A DNA stretch of 40,269 bases, taken from contig CAZKLU010000007.1 in assembly GCA_964553775.1 (NCBI GenBank), forward strand, positions 1-40,269. Reading direction: 5' to 3'. The notes beneath the pieces are model-generated. The model was not told the origin of the DNA. It saw only the letters and a list, made by a program, of their open reading frames with translations, and did not search any database. Positions 15,139-24,391 of the stretch are shown here, in pieces. The translations under genes and the position numbers were made by a program. Source of the stretch: RUG626 sp964553775 (GTDB lineage Bacteria; Bacillota; Clostridia; Oscillospirales; Oscillospiraceae). Position 1 is the stretch's first letter, and every line of letters starts with the position of its first letter.

Positions 15139-16089
15139 TCACTGACCGCTATCACTAATACACTCAGTGCTGACAAAGCCGCGTATCTCGCCTCGAACGC
15201 GCTCGGTATCGGCTATATAGCTCATGCCGTGTCCGGCATTCTGTACGGAAATCAGCTTCTTTTTCCCCGCATAAGCATTGAAATTTGCCTTTCCCATGCT
15301 ATACGGCACAAGTCTGTCTCGCTCACCATGGATAAAAAGAGCCGGAAGCCTGGACTTTCTCCCCTCGTCTATTGCTGTACAGCTTTCAGGGTCGAATCCT
15401 CCAAAAATTCTTGCTCCGAGACGCACCATTGGGTATACAGGTATTGTTGGCAGATGTATGCGCTTTATTACGGAGATCAGCGCGTCTTTTGGCGATGTGT
15501 AACCGCAGTCAAGTATTAGTCCGGCAACATTATCCGGAAACGGCTCACCCGAGGACATCAGCACTGATGCAGCACCCATTGATATGCCGGATATTATAAT
15601 TTTTCTCTTTGGAAATCTATCGCAAAGGTATTCCGCCCATGTATGAATATCATGCCTTTCGCGTATTCCGAATGTTATGATATGTCCGCCGCTCCTCCCA
15701 TGCGCTCTCATATCTATTAGCAGTATCGTAAAGCCTTCATCATACATATCATCGAACATACAAGTATAATCATTCTCCGATATTGAACGATAGCCGTGGC
15801 AGAGAAGCAGAACGCCTCGTTCTGCGGGGTTTTTATACAATCTCCCACAGAGTTTCAATCCATCATAGGATTTGACGCACACTGACTCTGATTCACGTTC
15901 ATTTATGCTTTTTATGCCATTAAGCATACGCTCCTTGTATCTGGCAAATTTGGGCTTGTCAAGCTCTCCGTCCTTTGTGATGTCACGGGACATCGGAACT
16001 TTGACAAACGCCGCGACAAACAGTAAAAATGTCAGCATTACAAAAAGTCCTATCAGAATCGCTGAAGCTGTAATTACTATAGTCAACAC
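15139..16089 (-). CDS. Alpha/beta hydrolase, N-terminally membrane anchored
   Basis: This 316-residue protein has one N-terminal membrane segment (about residues 3-30) and an alpha/beta-hydrolase fold. Visible are the oxyanion HGYRS (98-102), nucleophile Ser170 in GISMGA, Asp258 in HGERDRLVP and His287 in NAGHG. This pattern is common in serine esterases or peptidases of the BAAT/BD-FAE-like set in Firmicutes; the substrate is unknown. The start is GTG at 16089, overlapping the TAG of the upstream YitT-family gene by one base (TAGTG), so the two are translationally coupled. Both are membrane proteins, but no joint pathway is known to me. Confidence 0.88.
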   Translation of the reverse strand: MLTIVITASAILIGLFVMLTFLLFVAAFVKVPMSRDITKDGELDKPKFARYKERMLNGIKSINERESESVCVKSYDGLKLCGRLYKNPAERGVLLLCHGYRSISENDYTCMFDDMYDEGFTILLIDMRAHGRSGGHIITFGIRERHDIHTWAEYLCDRFPKRKIIISGISMGAASVLMSSGEPFPDNVAGLILDCGYTSPKDALISVIKRIHLPTIPVYPMVRLGARIFGGFDPESCTAIDEGRKSRLPALFIHGERDRLVPYSMGKANFNAYAGKKKLISVQNAGHGMSYIADTERVRGEIRGFVSTECISDSGQ

Positions 16090-16976
16090 TATTCTTTATC
16101 CTCAATATTCTTTACCGGTACAGTCACATCTACCTCATGGAATCCCTCACCCATGACTTCACTTGCCGGAAGCATCATCACGAACGCGTCCGGACACAAC
16201 TCACGCAGCAAGTCTTTTAGTGTATACACCTCGCGGCGGCTCACTACTACCATTAACATATTGCGTTCCTTGCGCTCATACATACCAACAGCCGGAAGCA
16301 TCGTGAGTCCCCTGTTCATTCGCGTCAAAATAGCGTCCGCAAGAGTGTCTATGTCACCATCAGTTATAATCTCAAAGAGACACGCCTCGTTTCCGCCCTG
16401 TATTGCCTTATCGAGCGAGTAAGATGTCACCGCAATCGCAACGACAGCGTATATACCGGTTTCAAAATTGCCAAACACTATCATTGACAGGACTATAACA
16501 ATTCCGTCACATATAAGCGTCATATTGCCGAGCGAGATCGTGCGGAATTTTGTCACAAGTAGCCTTGCGAGAAGGTCTGTTCCTGTTCCCGCGACTCGAC
16601 CCATCACTATAGCATATGCTGATACACCGTATAAAAATCCCCCACAAATTGCAGCAAGAAGCTTGTTGTCCGTAAGCGTTGGTACAAATGAAAGCAAGTC
16701 TATAAAGAACGAAAACATTGCCGTTGATATAAGCGCGGATAATGTATATCGCGCCCCATGGACAAAGTACGACCATATAAAGACAGGTACGGATAACAAC
16801 ATCACTATAATACCGGAGGTCAATGGGATTATCGTGCTTATGACAAGAGCAAGGCCTCCGAAGCCGCCCGCCGCTATGTCGTTTCCAGCCAGGAAGCAGT
16901 CAAATGCCAGAGCCTGACCAAGATTTCCAAGTATAAGGCAAATAATCTGTCTTACAATAAAGCTGCTGTTTTTCAT
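16089..16976 (-). CDS. YitT family membrane protein (DUF161 and DUF2179)
   Basis: This 295-residue protein has about five or six membrane helices in the first 200 residues with the family's glycine-rich stretches (AAGGFGGLALVIS, GRVAGTGTDLLARLL). A cytoplasmic C-terminal domain of DUF2179 type follows (about 215-285, with ...LFEIITDGDIDTLADAI... and MLMVVVSRREVYTL). Family members are putative transporters of unknown substrate, widespread and multi-copy in Firmicutes. GGGGGTAATCAA precedes the ATG. It is the first gene of a pair with the alpha/beta hydrolase. Function beyond membrane location is not known. Confidence 0.92.
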   Translation of the reverse strand: MKNSSFIVRQIICLILGNLGQALAFDCFLAGNDIAAGGFGGLALVISTIIPLTSGIIVMLLSVPVFIWSYFVHGARYTLSALISTAMFSFFIDLLSFVPTLTDNKLLAAICGGFLYGVSAYAIVMGRVAGTGTDLLARLLVTKFRTISLGNMTLICDGIVIVLSMIVFGNFETGIYAVVAIAVTSYSLDKAIQGGNEACLFEIITDGDIDTLADAILTRMNRGLTMLPAVGMYERKERNMLMVVVSRREVYTLKDLLRELCPDAFVMMLPASEVMGEGFHEVDVTVPVKNIEDKE

Positions 16977-17321
16977 TTGATTACCCCCAACTCGTATTTA
17001 TGCTTATAATATAGAACCAATTTTCCCTTTAAGCCGCGCAAGCTCCGTCGCATTGTGAGTACGGTCGTTACAGCGACTGTATTTTTTTTACCGCACTTAT
17101 AGCTTATCCAAAAATTGCCGGTACAATTATGTGCCGCATTTCATCGATTTTCATAACTTGCACCAAGTTACCTTATCAATTTGCCTTTATCTATCGCAAA
17201 ATTTGACGGTGCAACAGGCACACCGGTAATTTCAGGATAAACTCTTGATCTGACAGAATGAAGCCACATATGCATGAAGTGATACAAGCCAAAAATCTAT
17301 TGAGCATTGTATTTTGAAATG
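16977..17321. other. Non-coding gap before the Nudix gene
   Basis: 345 nt. A copy of repeat family 1 lies at 17190-17245. TATTAT/TATAAG sequences near 17003-17012 on the minus strand could be a -10 for the YitT gene, but no -35 is clear. Nothing else is recognised. Confidence 0.5.
17190..17245. repeat. Decayed intergenic repeat, family 1, copy 2
   Basis: TGACGGTGCAACAGGCACAC followed by CGGTAATTTCAGGA shares TGACGGTGC with the copy at 23955 and GCACACCGG...ATTTC with the copy at 18726. Confidence 0.4.
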
Positions 17322-17867
17322 TCACTCTCCCCTGCCGAGACGCATTGCCGCAGCTTTGAGTACCGCTATAGCCGTTTTCGCGTCCTTGATCTCGTTGTTC
17401 ATAACCATATTATAGAGCGTTTCAAGAGGGATATACTCAACATTGAGAAATTCTCCCTCGTCAAGGTGTGCCTTGCCCTCAGTCAGATTATCAGCTAAAT
17501 ATAGTCTCAATATTTCCTTATAGCATCCGGGCGACGGGTAGATCTCTCCAAGCGAGATGAACTCACCAGCTTCGCACCCTGTCTCCTCTGAAAGCTCGCG
17601 TTTCGCACACTCAAGAGGATCTTCGCCGTGTTCGAGCTTACCCGCCGGTATCTCCAAAATAACCTCTCTATAGGGGTAGCGGAACTGCCGAACCATTGCG
17701 ACTGTCATATCGTCGCGGAGCGGGAGTATACCAACTCCGCCCGGATGGTCTATCACCTCTCGTATAGTCTTTCTGCCATTCGGCAGCTCTACAATATCCT
17801 TATGTACGCGAATTATTTTACCATTATAAATTTCTTCCTCACTGAGGGTCTTTTCTATGAGCTGCAT
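17322..17867 (-). CDS. Nudix hydrolase, ADP-ribose pyrophosphatase type
   Basis: The family splits ADP-ribose into AMP and ribose-5-phosphate. The full Nudix box is present: Gly76, Glu82, then R90-E-L-S-E-E-T-G97 (GX5EX7REUXEEXGU). It is preceded by the family's VELPNGRKTIREVIDHPGGV segment. I start at ATG 17867 (181 residues, MQLIEKTLS), which has AAAGAGG upstream and matches the usual family N-terminus. An ATG at 17894 would add 9 residues but lacks a clear ribosome site. It lies about 125 nt downstream of cysE on the same strand and may or may not share its transcript. Confidence 0.93.
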   Translation of the reverse strand: MQLIEKTLSEEEIYNGKIIRVHKDIVELPNGRKTIREVIDHPGGVGILPLRDDMTVAMVRQFRYPYREVILEIPAGKLEHGEDPLECAKRELSEETGCEAGEFISLGEIYPSPGCYKEILRLYLADNLTEGKAHLDEGEFLNVEYIPLETLYNMVMNNEIKDAKTAIAVLKAAAMRLGRGE

Positions 17868-17992
17868 ATTATATGTTACCTCTTTCTTTAGCATTGTTAG
17901 CCCTATAGACTTTATATGTGTTTTACGTTATATCCGTGCCAACGCGATTACTGATCGGATTTATCTAATCTAAGGGCTTTACCGATTCGGTA

Positions 17993-18637
17993 TTATTCCT
18001 GTTCCCGCTGCTCGATGAGCTTCTGCATAACGCTAAGCTCCTGTCTCAACGCGGAAAGCTCCATCCTGACAGGGTCAGTTATATGTATCTGGTCAACCTC
18101 TGTCGCGTAGTCAACCTTTTTGCCGTCAATTTTAACGATTCTCGCCGGTACACCAACCGCTGTCGCGTTTGGCGGAACTTCTTCTAAAACAACGGCTCCG
18201 GCGGCAACACGGCTTCCGGAGCCGACAGTGAACGGACCGAGAATCTTTGCGCCGGAACCTATAAGAACATTGTCACCTATAGTTGGGTGGCGTTTGCCCT
18301 TATCTTTACCGGTGCCGCCAAGAGTTACACCCTGATATATAAGTACATCGTTACCTATCTCCGCTGTTTCGCCTATTACTATGCCCATTCCGTGGTCAAT
18401 TACGAGACGTTTGCCGATTTTTGCGCCGGGATGTATCTCTATTCCGGTCTTTTTGCGGCTTCGTTGGGAGACGAAGCGAGCCAGAAATTTCATATTATGT
18501 TCCCATAACCAATGCGCCTTGCGATGACTTCTCACGGCGCGGACTCCAGGATACAGCAGTAATATTTCGAGCGTTGATCTCGCGGCCGGATCACGCGCTT
18601 TGTATGCCGCCGCAAGTTCTTTAAGCTCCTTGAACAA
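17993..18637 (-). CDS. cysE: Serine O-acetyltransferase
   Basis: First step of cysteine synthesis: acetyl transfer from acetyl-CoA to serine. The 214-residue protein has the N-terminal helical part and then hexapeptide repeats of the left-handed beta helix, with the signature IDHGMGIVIGETAEIGN, the second conserved His in KRHPTIGDNVLIG, and GVPARIV near the end. It is the short form typical of Firmicutes. The start is TTG at 18637, supported by GAGGTGA 8 nt upstream; no ATG is better placed. The last 30 residues are a charged helix. A partner cysK is not in the window, and no T-box or S-box was seen upstream. Confidence 0.94.
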   Translation of the reverse strand: MFKELKELAAAYKARDPAARSTLEILLLYPGVRAVRSHRKAHWLWEHNMKFLARFVSQRSRKKTGIEIHPGAKIGKRLVIDHGMGIVIGETAEIGNDVLIYQGVTLGGTGKDKGKRHPTIGDNVLIGSGAKILGPFTVGSGSRVAAGAVVLEEVPPNATAVGVPARIVKIDGKKVDYATEVDQIHITDPVRMELSALRQELSVMQKLIEQREQE

Positions 18638-19401
18638 TTATACTTCACCTCACTATCAAGTGAGCCATGCTCAAAACAAAATATTTTCGATTTTACGGTT
18701 TAGCGCAAATCAAAGCGGATTTGCCGCACACCGGATTTCTGAAAGTGCTTTTGATGACGAAACCGCCTAATACAGTGACTTTACTGTAAAAGTCGCAGGC
18801 AGCTCTTCATATTCCGAACATTTTTGCCGGCTTTCATTTATAGCGGCACTCAACGAGTATGGAAATTTTGTTTCTGTAAATTCATTGTTATCTTTGGACT
18901 TCCGAGAGCCTGTTTCCGCGAGTATAGTGTTATACATCTGAAAATATTTAAGCCAGCGAGTATAGCTACTTACTTTAACGCGGGCTTTTATATCGTTCTC
19001 TGTATTTTAAGCTCTAAATGTGACAACATAAAAGCACAGGTTTATTCCATACTTTTGAACATTTTGTTTTTCGGTTTATTATTCTATAGTTCACTACCTT
19101 CTCAGGTGTATACTCATCGGTAAAACAATATATCTGCCGATACAGTTCATTATATTCCTGTTCACAGAACTTTGTTATCAATGGTTATACTCAAAGTGAA
19201 AATCCATTTCTGCTTCAAGATCAACTGACAGACATAATGATCCGCCAATGTTTCAGTGTACTCTGAACATCGACTTGCAAAGTCTGAAACCGCGCCAAGC
19301 TATGCTTGATATGCTCAGACACACACATTATACCGAATCCCGTATTTTATGACACAACACGATTCTGATATAAAGAAATCTGTCGCTTGGAAGAATGTTC
19401 T
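18638..19401. other. 764-nt non-coding gap between pgsA and cysE
   Basis: No gene with a ribosome site or protein-like composition on either strand. It contains a repeat family 1 copy (18680-18765) and a short inverted repeat (GACTTTACTGTAAAAGTC near 18777). No recognised RNA gene. The length and decayed repeats suggest an erased element. Confidence 0.6.
18680..18765. repeat. Decayed intergenic repeat, family 1, copy 3
   Basis: TTTTCGATTTTACGGTTT, then TGCCGCACACCGGATTTCTG and GAAAGTGC...GATGA aligns with TGCCGCACAGCAGAATTTCC and GAATTGTAC...GATGA at 23961-24000. Confidence 0.45.
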
Positions 19402-19923
19402 CTAATCCTCACCCGCAAGTATCTTTCCGTTATGCCAAAAGTAGTCCACGAACGAAATTACATTGAGAACGAGTATCAGTATGGAGCCAATTATGTTCAA
19501 GTATTCAATGTTGCTGAAAACTATCATTACACATATCGCTACCATTGTTGCAAACGTCTTAACTTTTCCTGTCCAGCCAGCCGCCATCACAACATTCTTT
19601 GTCGCCGCTGTCATGCGAAGTCCGTCAACCGCCAAATCGCGTCCAACGACAACTACCGCAACCGCCATCGGTATCTGCCCGATGTCAGCAAAACATAACA
19701 GTGCAGTCGTTACCAAAAGTTTATCAGCAAGAGGATCCATAAACTTGCCGAAGCTCGTGACAAGGTTGTTTTTTCTTGCAAGGTAGCCATCAAGAAAGTC
19801 CGTAAGACTTGCTATAATAAATATAGCTAAAGCAACGTACTTATTCCGGTAGAAAAAGATGAAGAATACCGGAACCAGAACTACACGAAGAATAGTCAGT
19901 ATATTAGGAATGTTGCGGTTCAT
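19402..19923 (-). CDS. pgsA: CDP-diacylglycerol-glycerol-3-phosphate 3-phosphatidyltransferase
   Basis: Makes phosphatidylglycerophosphate, the committed step to phosphatidylglycerol and cardiolipin. The 173-residue membrane protein has the complete CDP-alcohol phosphatidyltransferase motif D42xxDGxxARx8Gx3Dx3D (Asp42, Asp45, Gly46, Ala49, Arg50, Gly59, Asp63, Asp67) and several membrane helices. Its ATG overlaps the rimO TGA (ATGA), with GGGGGTGA 3 nt before the ATG inside the rimO end, so translation is coupled. rimO-pgsA neighbours are common in Firmicutes. Length is normal. Confidence 0.96.
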   Translation of the reverse strand: MNRNIPNILTILRVVLVPVFFIFFYRNKYVALAIFIIASLTDFLDGYLARKNNLVTSFGKFMDPLADKLLVTTALLCFADIGQIPMAVAVVVVGRDLAVDGLRMTAATKNVVMAAGWTGKVKTFATMVAICVMIVFSNIEYLNIIGSILILVLNVISFVDYFWHNGKILAGED

Positions 19924-21254
19924 ATTTCACCCCCGCTCACGCACTCGCCGACAGGCTCATCGTTCATCGTGCCGCGAATAATCACATCATAAAACTCCCC
20001 CGGATTCAGAACTTGTGTATTGTCGCGGCTTGTTATCCATATATACCCATCCACTTCCGGGGATTCCGCAAAGCTTCTCGCGGCGTAAAGACCCGTATCC
20101 GGCGAATAGTCCTCACAGATTACGCGAACTGTTGTTCCGATACGGCTGTTATTATAATCATCCATGATGTCAGCCTGAAGTCTCTCTATAATCTCCGCTC
20201 GCTCATTTGCGGTGTCCTCATCAGGACGATCCATTTCATAGGCTCTTGTACCCTCCTGCGGTGAGAAACGGAACACCCCCGCTCGTTCGATTCTCGCTTC
20301 CTTCAGAAAAGCTACAAGCTCTTCAAATTCAGCGTCCCCTTCCCCCGGAAGTCCCGTTATAACGCTCGTCCTGAGTACGACCCCCGGTATCCTCTCACGG
20401 AGTTTTTTGAACAGAACCCGTATCTCGTCACCCGTGCCGCGTCTGCCCATTGTTTTGAGAATGTTATTATTGATATGCTGTATTGGTATATCGAGGTATT
20501 TCAATATTTTGTCCTCATTCGCTATTGTGTCGATAAGCTCTTCGTCTACAGCATCCGGATACAGATAGTGCAGGCGTATCCACGAAAGCTCCTTGATTTC
20601 CGCAAGCCTTTTCAAAAGATCCGATAATGTCCGCTTATGGTAGAGATCAACGCCATACATCGTGGGATCCTGCGCCACAATGATGAGTTCCTTTACCCCC
20701 GACATCGCGAGTGCTTTTGCTTCTGATACTATACTCTCCATCGACCTTGAGCGATATTTCCCTCGAATTGCCGGTATTACACAGTACGCGCAGTTATTAG
20801 AGCAGCCCTCTGCTATTTTTATATACGCCCAGCCGGTGCCGGTCGAGACTATGCGTTCAGAGCTTTCTATGGGCGCGTTGACATCTCCGAAAAAGCATGA
20901 GCTTGGTTTTGCCTCAAGTGCCTTAACTATATCTCGGACACTTCCGGTGCCAACAAGCACATCTATCTCCGGCATCTCCTGAAGCAGCTCCTCCTTGTAC
21001 CTCTCCGCAAGACAGCCTGTAACGATTATTCGTCTAAGCTTTCCTATGGTCTTGTATTGTCCCGCCATTAAAATCGCGTCTATTGCTTCCATTTTCGCGC
21101 TGTCAATAAATGCACAAGTATTTATGACGGCATAATCGGCTGTCTCCAGGCTGTCGGTAATCATGTATCCCGCGTCCTGAAGAGATGCCAGCATTTGCTC
21201 CGAATCAACGAGATTTTTAGCGCACCCAAGAGAAATAAAACATACCCTATACAT
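19920..21254 (-). CDS. rimO: Ribosomal protein S12 methylthiotransferase
   Basis: A radical-SAM enzyme that adds a methylthio group to an aspartate of ribosomal protein S12. The start is ATG 21254, 6 nt after GGAGG, giving 444 residues; an upstream ATG (21284) adds only 10 residues inside recX and lacks a ribosome site. The N-terminal cluster Cys are Cys11 (GCAKNLVDSE), Cys47 and Cys81. The radical-SAM motif is Cys151, Cys155 and Cys158 in EGCSNNCAYCVIP. A C-terminal TRAM-like region follows. It overlaps the recX stop by 8 nt and pgsA by 4 nt. The GCAKNxVDSE signature separates RimO from MiaB. Confidence 0.96.
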   Translation of the reverse strand: MYRVCFISLGCAKNLVDSEQMLASLQDAGYMITDSLETADYAVINTCAFIDSAKMEAIDAILMAGQYKTIGKLRRIIVTGCLAERYKEELLQEMPEIDVLVGTGSVRDIVKALEAKPSSCFFGDVNAPIESSERIVSTGTGWAYIKIAEGCSNNCAYCVIPAIRGKYRSRSMESIVSEAKALAMSGVKELIIVAQDPTMYGVDLYHKRTLSDLLKRLAEIKELSWIRLHYLYPDAVDEELIDTIANEDKILKYLDIPIQHINNNILKTMGRRGTGDEIRVLFKKLRERIPGVVLRTSVITGLPGEGDAEFEELVAFLKEARIERAGVFRFSPQEGTRAYEMDRPDEDTANERAEIIERLQADIMDDYNNSRIGTTVRVICEDYSPDTGLYAARSFAESPEVDGYIWITSRDNTQVLNPGEFYDVIIRGTMNDEPVGECVSGGEI

Positions 21255-21873
21255 CGTCACCCTCCATTGATGAGTATTGCTCAAGAGCGTTTTTTATCTG
21301 ACTGCGCGAATACCCGCGCCGCAATAGCGTATCAGTGAGACGTTTTATCACACTTTCATCCGGCTCATGGTTTTTAAGACGCTTTTCAATAAAATGTATC
21401 AGAGCGCAGTCATCTTCGGGAAGATTATTTTTTAACAGCTCATCCCACATCTCCTTCGGTACGCCGCGTTTGTACAGTTCCTGACGTATTCTGCCGACAC
21501 CGTAGCTTCGCGAGGAATAGTGCCGAACGATCTCCGCCCCGTACCTTTCATCATCGATAAACCCTATCGACTCGTAATATTTAGCGGCTATCTGTGCATT
21601 CTTCTCCGTTTCGCCTTTTGAGACAAGCTTCTCCACAAGCTCGCGGCTCGACATCATGCGTGAGTTCAGAAGCTTCAATGCGCGTTCCTTTGCTACAACG
21701 AGTGACGCAAGGTTCTTTACGTCCTCATACTCGGCATCAGTAAGCTCCCTTCCCTTATACAGTGAGTATTCACTCACTATCATAACGCTGCCTTTAAGCC
21801 TTTCCCCGTTATCTAACTCTATATAGATACGTCCGTCTATATTCTGTGATTTTATCAGCTTTGTCACTGTCAT
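21247..21873 (-). CDS. recX: Regulatory protein RecX
   Basis: RecX binds RecA filaments and limits recombinase activity. The 208-residue protein has an N-terminal extension typical of Firmicutes (about 1-55) and then three-helix RecX repeats, with landmarks ALKLLNSRMMSSRELVEKL, GFIDDERYGAEIVR, and a C-terminal LLRRGYSRSQIKNAL. It starts 4 nt after the recA stop and its end overlaps rimO, so it is expected in the recA transcript. The ribosome site is weak, which would keep it below RecA level. Confidence 0.93.
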   Translation of the reverse strand: MTVTKLIKSQNIDGRIYIELDNGERLKGSVMIVSEYSLYKGRELTDAEYEDVKNLASLVVAKERALKLLNSRMMSSRELVEKLVSKGETEKNAQIAAKYYESIGFIDDERYGAEIVRHYSSRSYGVGRIRQELYKRGVPKEMWDELLKNNLPEDDCALIHFIEKRLKNHEPDESVIKRLTDTLLRRGYSRSQIKNALEQYSSMEGDDV

Positions 21874-21877
21874 ATCG

Positions 21878-23005
21878 CTAACTCAATATCGCGTCCTCCG
21901 CGCCGGACTCGTCAGGAACAACATCTATGGCGCGTCCTGCCGCTTTCGCTGCCGCAACCGATTGCGGGGACATCAGTCTGGAAGCGTTGGCACGGATTTT
22001 TGTCTCGATTTCATCGCATATATCCGGATTCTCGCGGAGATATTGCTTCATGCTGTCTCTTCCCTGTACGCGTACATCGCGGTATGTGAACCACGCGCCG
22101 CCCTTCTCGATTATGTCAAGCTTTACCGCCAAGTCAACTATCTCGCCGACTCGCGAAATGCCCTCGCCGTATATCATATCAAACTCAGTCTCACGGAACG
22201 GCGGCGCGACTTTATTCTTGACAACCTTTACTCTTGTCCTGTTGCCTATAAGCTCCTGACCATTCTTTATTGCCTCGATGCGCCGGACGTCAAGACGGAT
22301 ACTTGCGAAAAACTTCAAAGCTCTGCCGCCTGGGGTGGTTTCGGGATTGCCAAACATCACACCTATCTTCTCGCGAAGCTGGTTTATAAATATCACAATG
22401 CAGTTCGTCTTGGAAATTGCTCCCGCCATTTTTCTCATTGCCTGACTCATGAGACGCGCAAGCACACCCATACTCGCGTCTCCCATATCACCATCGATTT
22501 CGGAGCGTGTGACAAGAGCCGCGACTGAATCTATAACTATAACATCCATAGCACCGGAACGCACAAGAGTCTCAGTGATTGCGAGGGCATCCTCTCCGGA
22601 TTCCGGCTGCGAAATCAGAAGCGTATCCAGATTGACTCCGAGCGCACCCGCGTATCCGGGTTCGAGAGCGTGTTCTACGTCTATATACGCCGCTTCTCCG
22701 CCTCTCTTTTGCGCGGACGCTACAACGTGCAGCGCAAGTGTTGTCTTGCCCGAGGATTCAGGACCATATATCTCTACTATTCTTCCCCTTGGCAATCCGC
22801 CTACGCCAAGAGCGAGATCAAGTCCCAGAGAACCGGTTGGTATCACATCAACATTCATCTGTACGCCGCTGTTAAGACCACGCATAACCGTACCCTTGCC
22901 GTATTCCTTCTCAATTTGAGAAATCGCGGACTTCAGAGCCTTTTCGCGTTCCTCCTCGTTCGGTGCCGCCTGTACTGATTGCTGATTTTTTCTTCTTTCC
23001 GCCAT
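21878..23005 (-). CDS. recA: Recombinase RecA
   Basis: RecA forms filaments on single-stranded DNA for homologous recombination and SOS induction. The 375-residue protein has Walker A GPESSGKT (81-88), Walker B VIVIDSVAAL (155-164), the loop-2 region MFGNPETTPGGRALKF and the C-terminal domain. Some normally invariant stretches vary: GDASMGVLARLMSQAMRK where most bacteria have GDSHVGLQARLMSQALRK, and VEHALEPGYA for VEHALDPxYA. These are mild changes and the enzyme should be active. GGAGG lies 10 nt before the ATG. It sits 18 nt after prmC, with recX directly downstream. No LexA-type box was found in the short gap. Confidence 0.98.
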   Translation of the reverse strand: MAERRKNQQSVQAAPNEEEREKALKSAISQIEKEYGKGTVMRGLNSGVQMNVDVIPTGSLGLDLALGVGGLPRGRIVEIYGPESSGKTTLALHVVASAQKRGGEAAYIDVEHALEPGYAGALGVNLDTLLISQPESGEDALAITETLVRSGAMDVIVIDSVAALVTRSEIDGDMGDASMGVLARLMSQAMRKMAGAISKTNCIVIFINQLREKIGVMFGNPETTPGGRALKFFASIRLDVRRIEAIKNGQELIGNRTRVKVVKNKVAPPFRETEFDMIYGEGISRVGEIVDLAVKLDIIEKGGAWFTYRDVRVQGRDSMKQYLRENPDICDEIETKIRANASRLMSPQSVAAAKAAGRAIDVVPDESGAEDAILS

Positions 23006-23023
23006 AATTTCATTTCCTCCACT

Positions 23024-23896
23024 CTATATTATACCCGCAACAACGCGCTGTACACCAGCCGTGTCCTTGTGAGCCGCGGTGTTTATAAAGCCCTCCGCGT
23101 TAAACATTGACATAACACTCTCCGCCTGTCCCTCGCCGCACTCAAAAAGCATACAGCCGTGTTCTTTAAGAATAGATTTCCACCTTGGTATGATCGAACG
23201 ATAGAAGTTAAGTCCATCTTTTCCGCCATCAAGAGCTTCACGCGGCTCATAATCCCTCACAGAGGCATCAAGGGACGGCAGTTCTCCCGTTGGGACATAC
23301 GGCGGGTTGCATACTATGAGGTCGAATGTTCCAAGAAGCATTGGCGGGTTTTCGAGTGCGTTGCCGCTCATACAGATAGTGTTACGCACGGTACGGTTTT
23401 TCTGGATATTTTCCCGAGCAAGCTTCAGTGCCGCCGGTGAGTTATCAACGAGTACAACACGGCAGTCGAGAACATTTGCCGCTATTGCGATTCCGATACA
23501 CCCGCTGCCGCAGCACAGGTCGAGCACTCTCACGCCGCTGCCTCCCTTTGCCCTAAGCAGCTTTATAGCAAGCTCACAGAGAAGCTCCGTATCCATTCGC
23601 GGTATCAGCACATTTTTGTCAATGTCAAACAGCATTGACATAAACTCCGCCTCGCCGAGTACATAAGCAACCGGTTCGCCCGCAAGCCGCCGATCCATCA
23701 TGTCTTTCACTTTTGCTTCAGTCTCGCCGAGAGCATAGAGCTTTATGTCGCGGTAGAACTCCTCTTTTGTCTTATTCGCCGCCGCTGAAACGATAAGACG
23801 CGCCTCAAGATTGAAGCTCTCAATACCTGCCGATTTCAGCGTCTTACGGCATTCGAGATAAATATCGTTATATGTTTTAATCCCAATCACCCCCAA
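23024..23896 (-). CDS. prmC: Peptide chain release factor N5-glutamine methyltransferase
   Basis: Methylates the GGQ glutamine of release factors. The 290-residue protein has the N-terminal helical domain, the AdoMet motif DLCCGSGCIGIA (126-137) and catalytic NPPY (197-200). The start is uncertain. The frame opens at TTG 23896 (given here), with an in-frame GTG at 23890 two codons later. The GGGGGTGATTGGG stretch could also serve as ribosome site for a start further in. The conserved protein begins around KTYNDIYLECRK, so all choices give a complete enzyme. The prmC-recA adjacency is followed by tight packing to pgsA. DUF1385 upstream is a frequent prmC neighbour in Firmicutes. Confidence 0.93.
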   Translation of the reverse strand: MGVIGIKTYNDIYLECRKTLKSAGIESFNLEARLIVSAAANKTKEEFYRDIKLYALGETEAKVKDMMDRRLAGEPVAYVLGEAEFMSMLFDIDKNVLIPRMDTELLCELAIKLLRAKGGSGVRVLDLCCGSGCIGIAIAANVLDCRVVLVDNSPAALKLARENIQKNRTVRNTICMSGNALENPPMLLGTFDLIVCNPPYVPTGELPSLDASVRDYEPREALDGGKDGLNFYRSIIPRWKSILKEHGCMLFECGEGQAESVMSMFNAEGFINTAAHKDTAGVQRVVAGII

Positions 23897-24391
23897 AATT
23901 TATACTCAAAGCCGAAATGAACATCGGTTTTGAAGGTTTTACGATTTTTTCGCGTGACGGTGCCGCACAGCAGAATTTCCGAATTGTACTATTCTGATGA
24001 AAGGCTCAAATACAGACCGTTTGTTTCTATAGTGTTGTTTTCATATATGAAACGTAAAATTTTATATTGATGCGTTTGAATCAGGCAAGCGGGCAGTAAA
24101 GCGCGATTTTTTTGCAAACACCGGATCTTGATGCCCGGACATTACTGATTTGGAATACAAGCGCAATTCCCTCATACCGTGTACGCTGCCGCTACAAATG
24201 AAAACCGGCATGATTATTTGAAATTAAAGCCTTTTGAAGTTTTCACGGTATGTATATTTGAAGAATTTGCAGTTAAAAAGCTCTGAAATTAAATATGTAT
24301 CGCTGATATTTGTGTCTCTGTTTTGCCGGTACAGGTTAAATTATTCCGAGTTTGTCCGTGCGTTTAATACGCTTAAAACCGGTACACAGCA
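23897..24391. other. Non-coding gap between DUF1385 gene and prmC
   Basis: 495 nt with no credible gene. A family 1 repeat copy lies at 23921-24005. TATAAA (minus, near 23903) precedes prmC but has no matching -35. The remainder has no structure I recognise. Confidence 0.55.
23921..24005. repeat. Decayed intergenic repeat, family 1, copy 4
   Basis: Contains TTTTGAAGGTTT, CGTGACGGTGCCGCACA and AATTTCCGAATTGTAC. It is the most complete copy and the one that links the other three. Confidence 0.45.
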
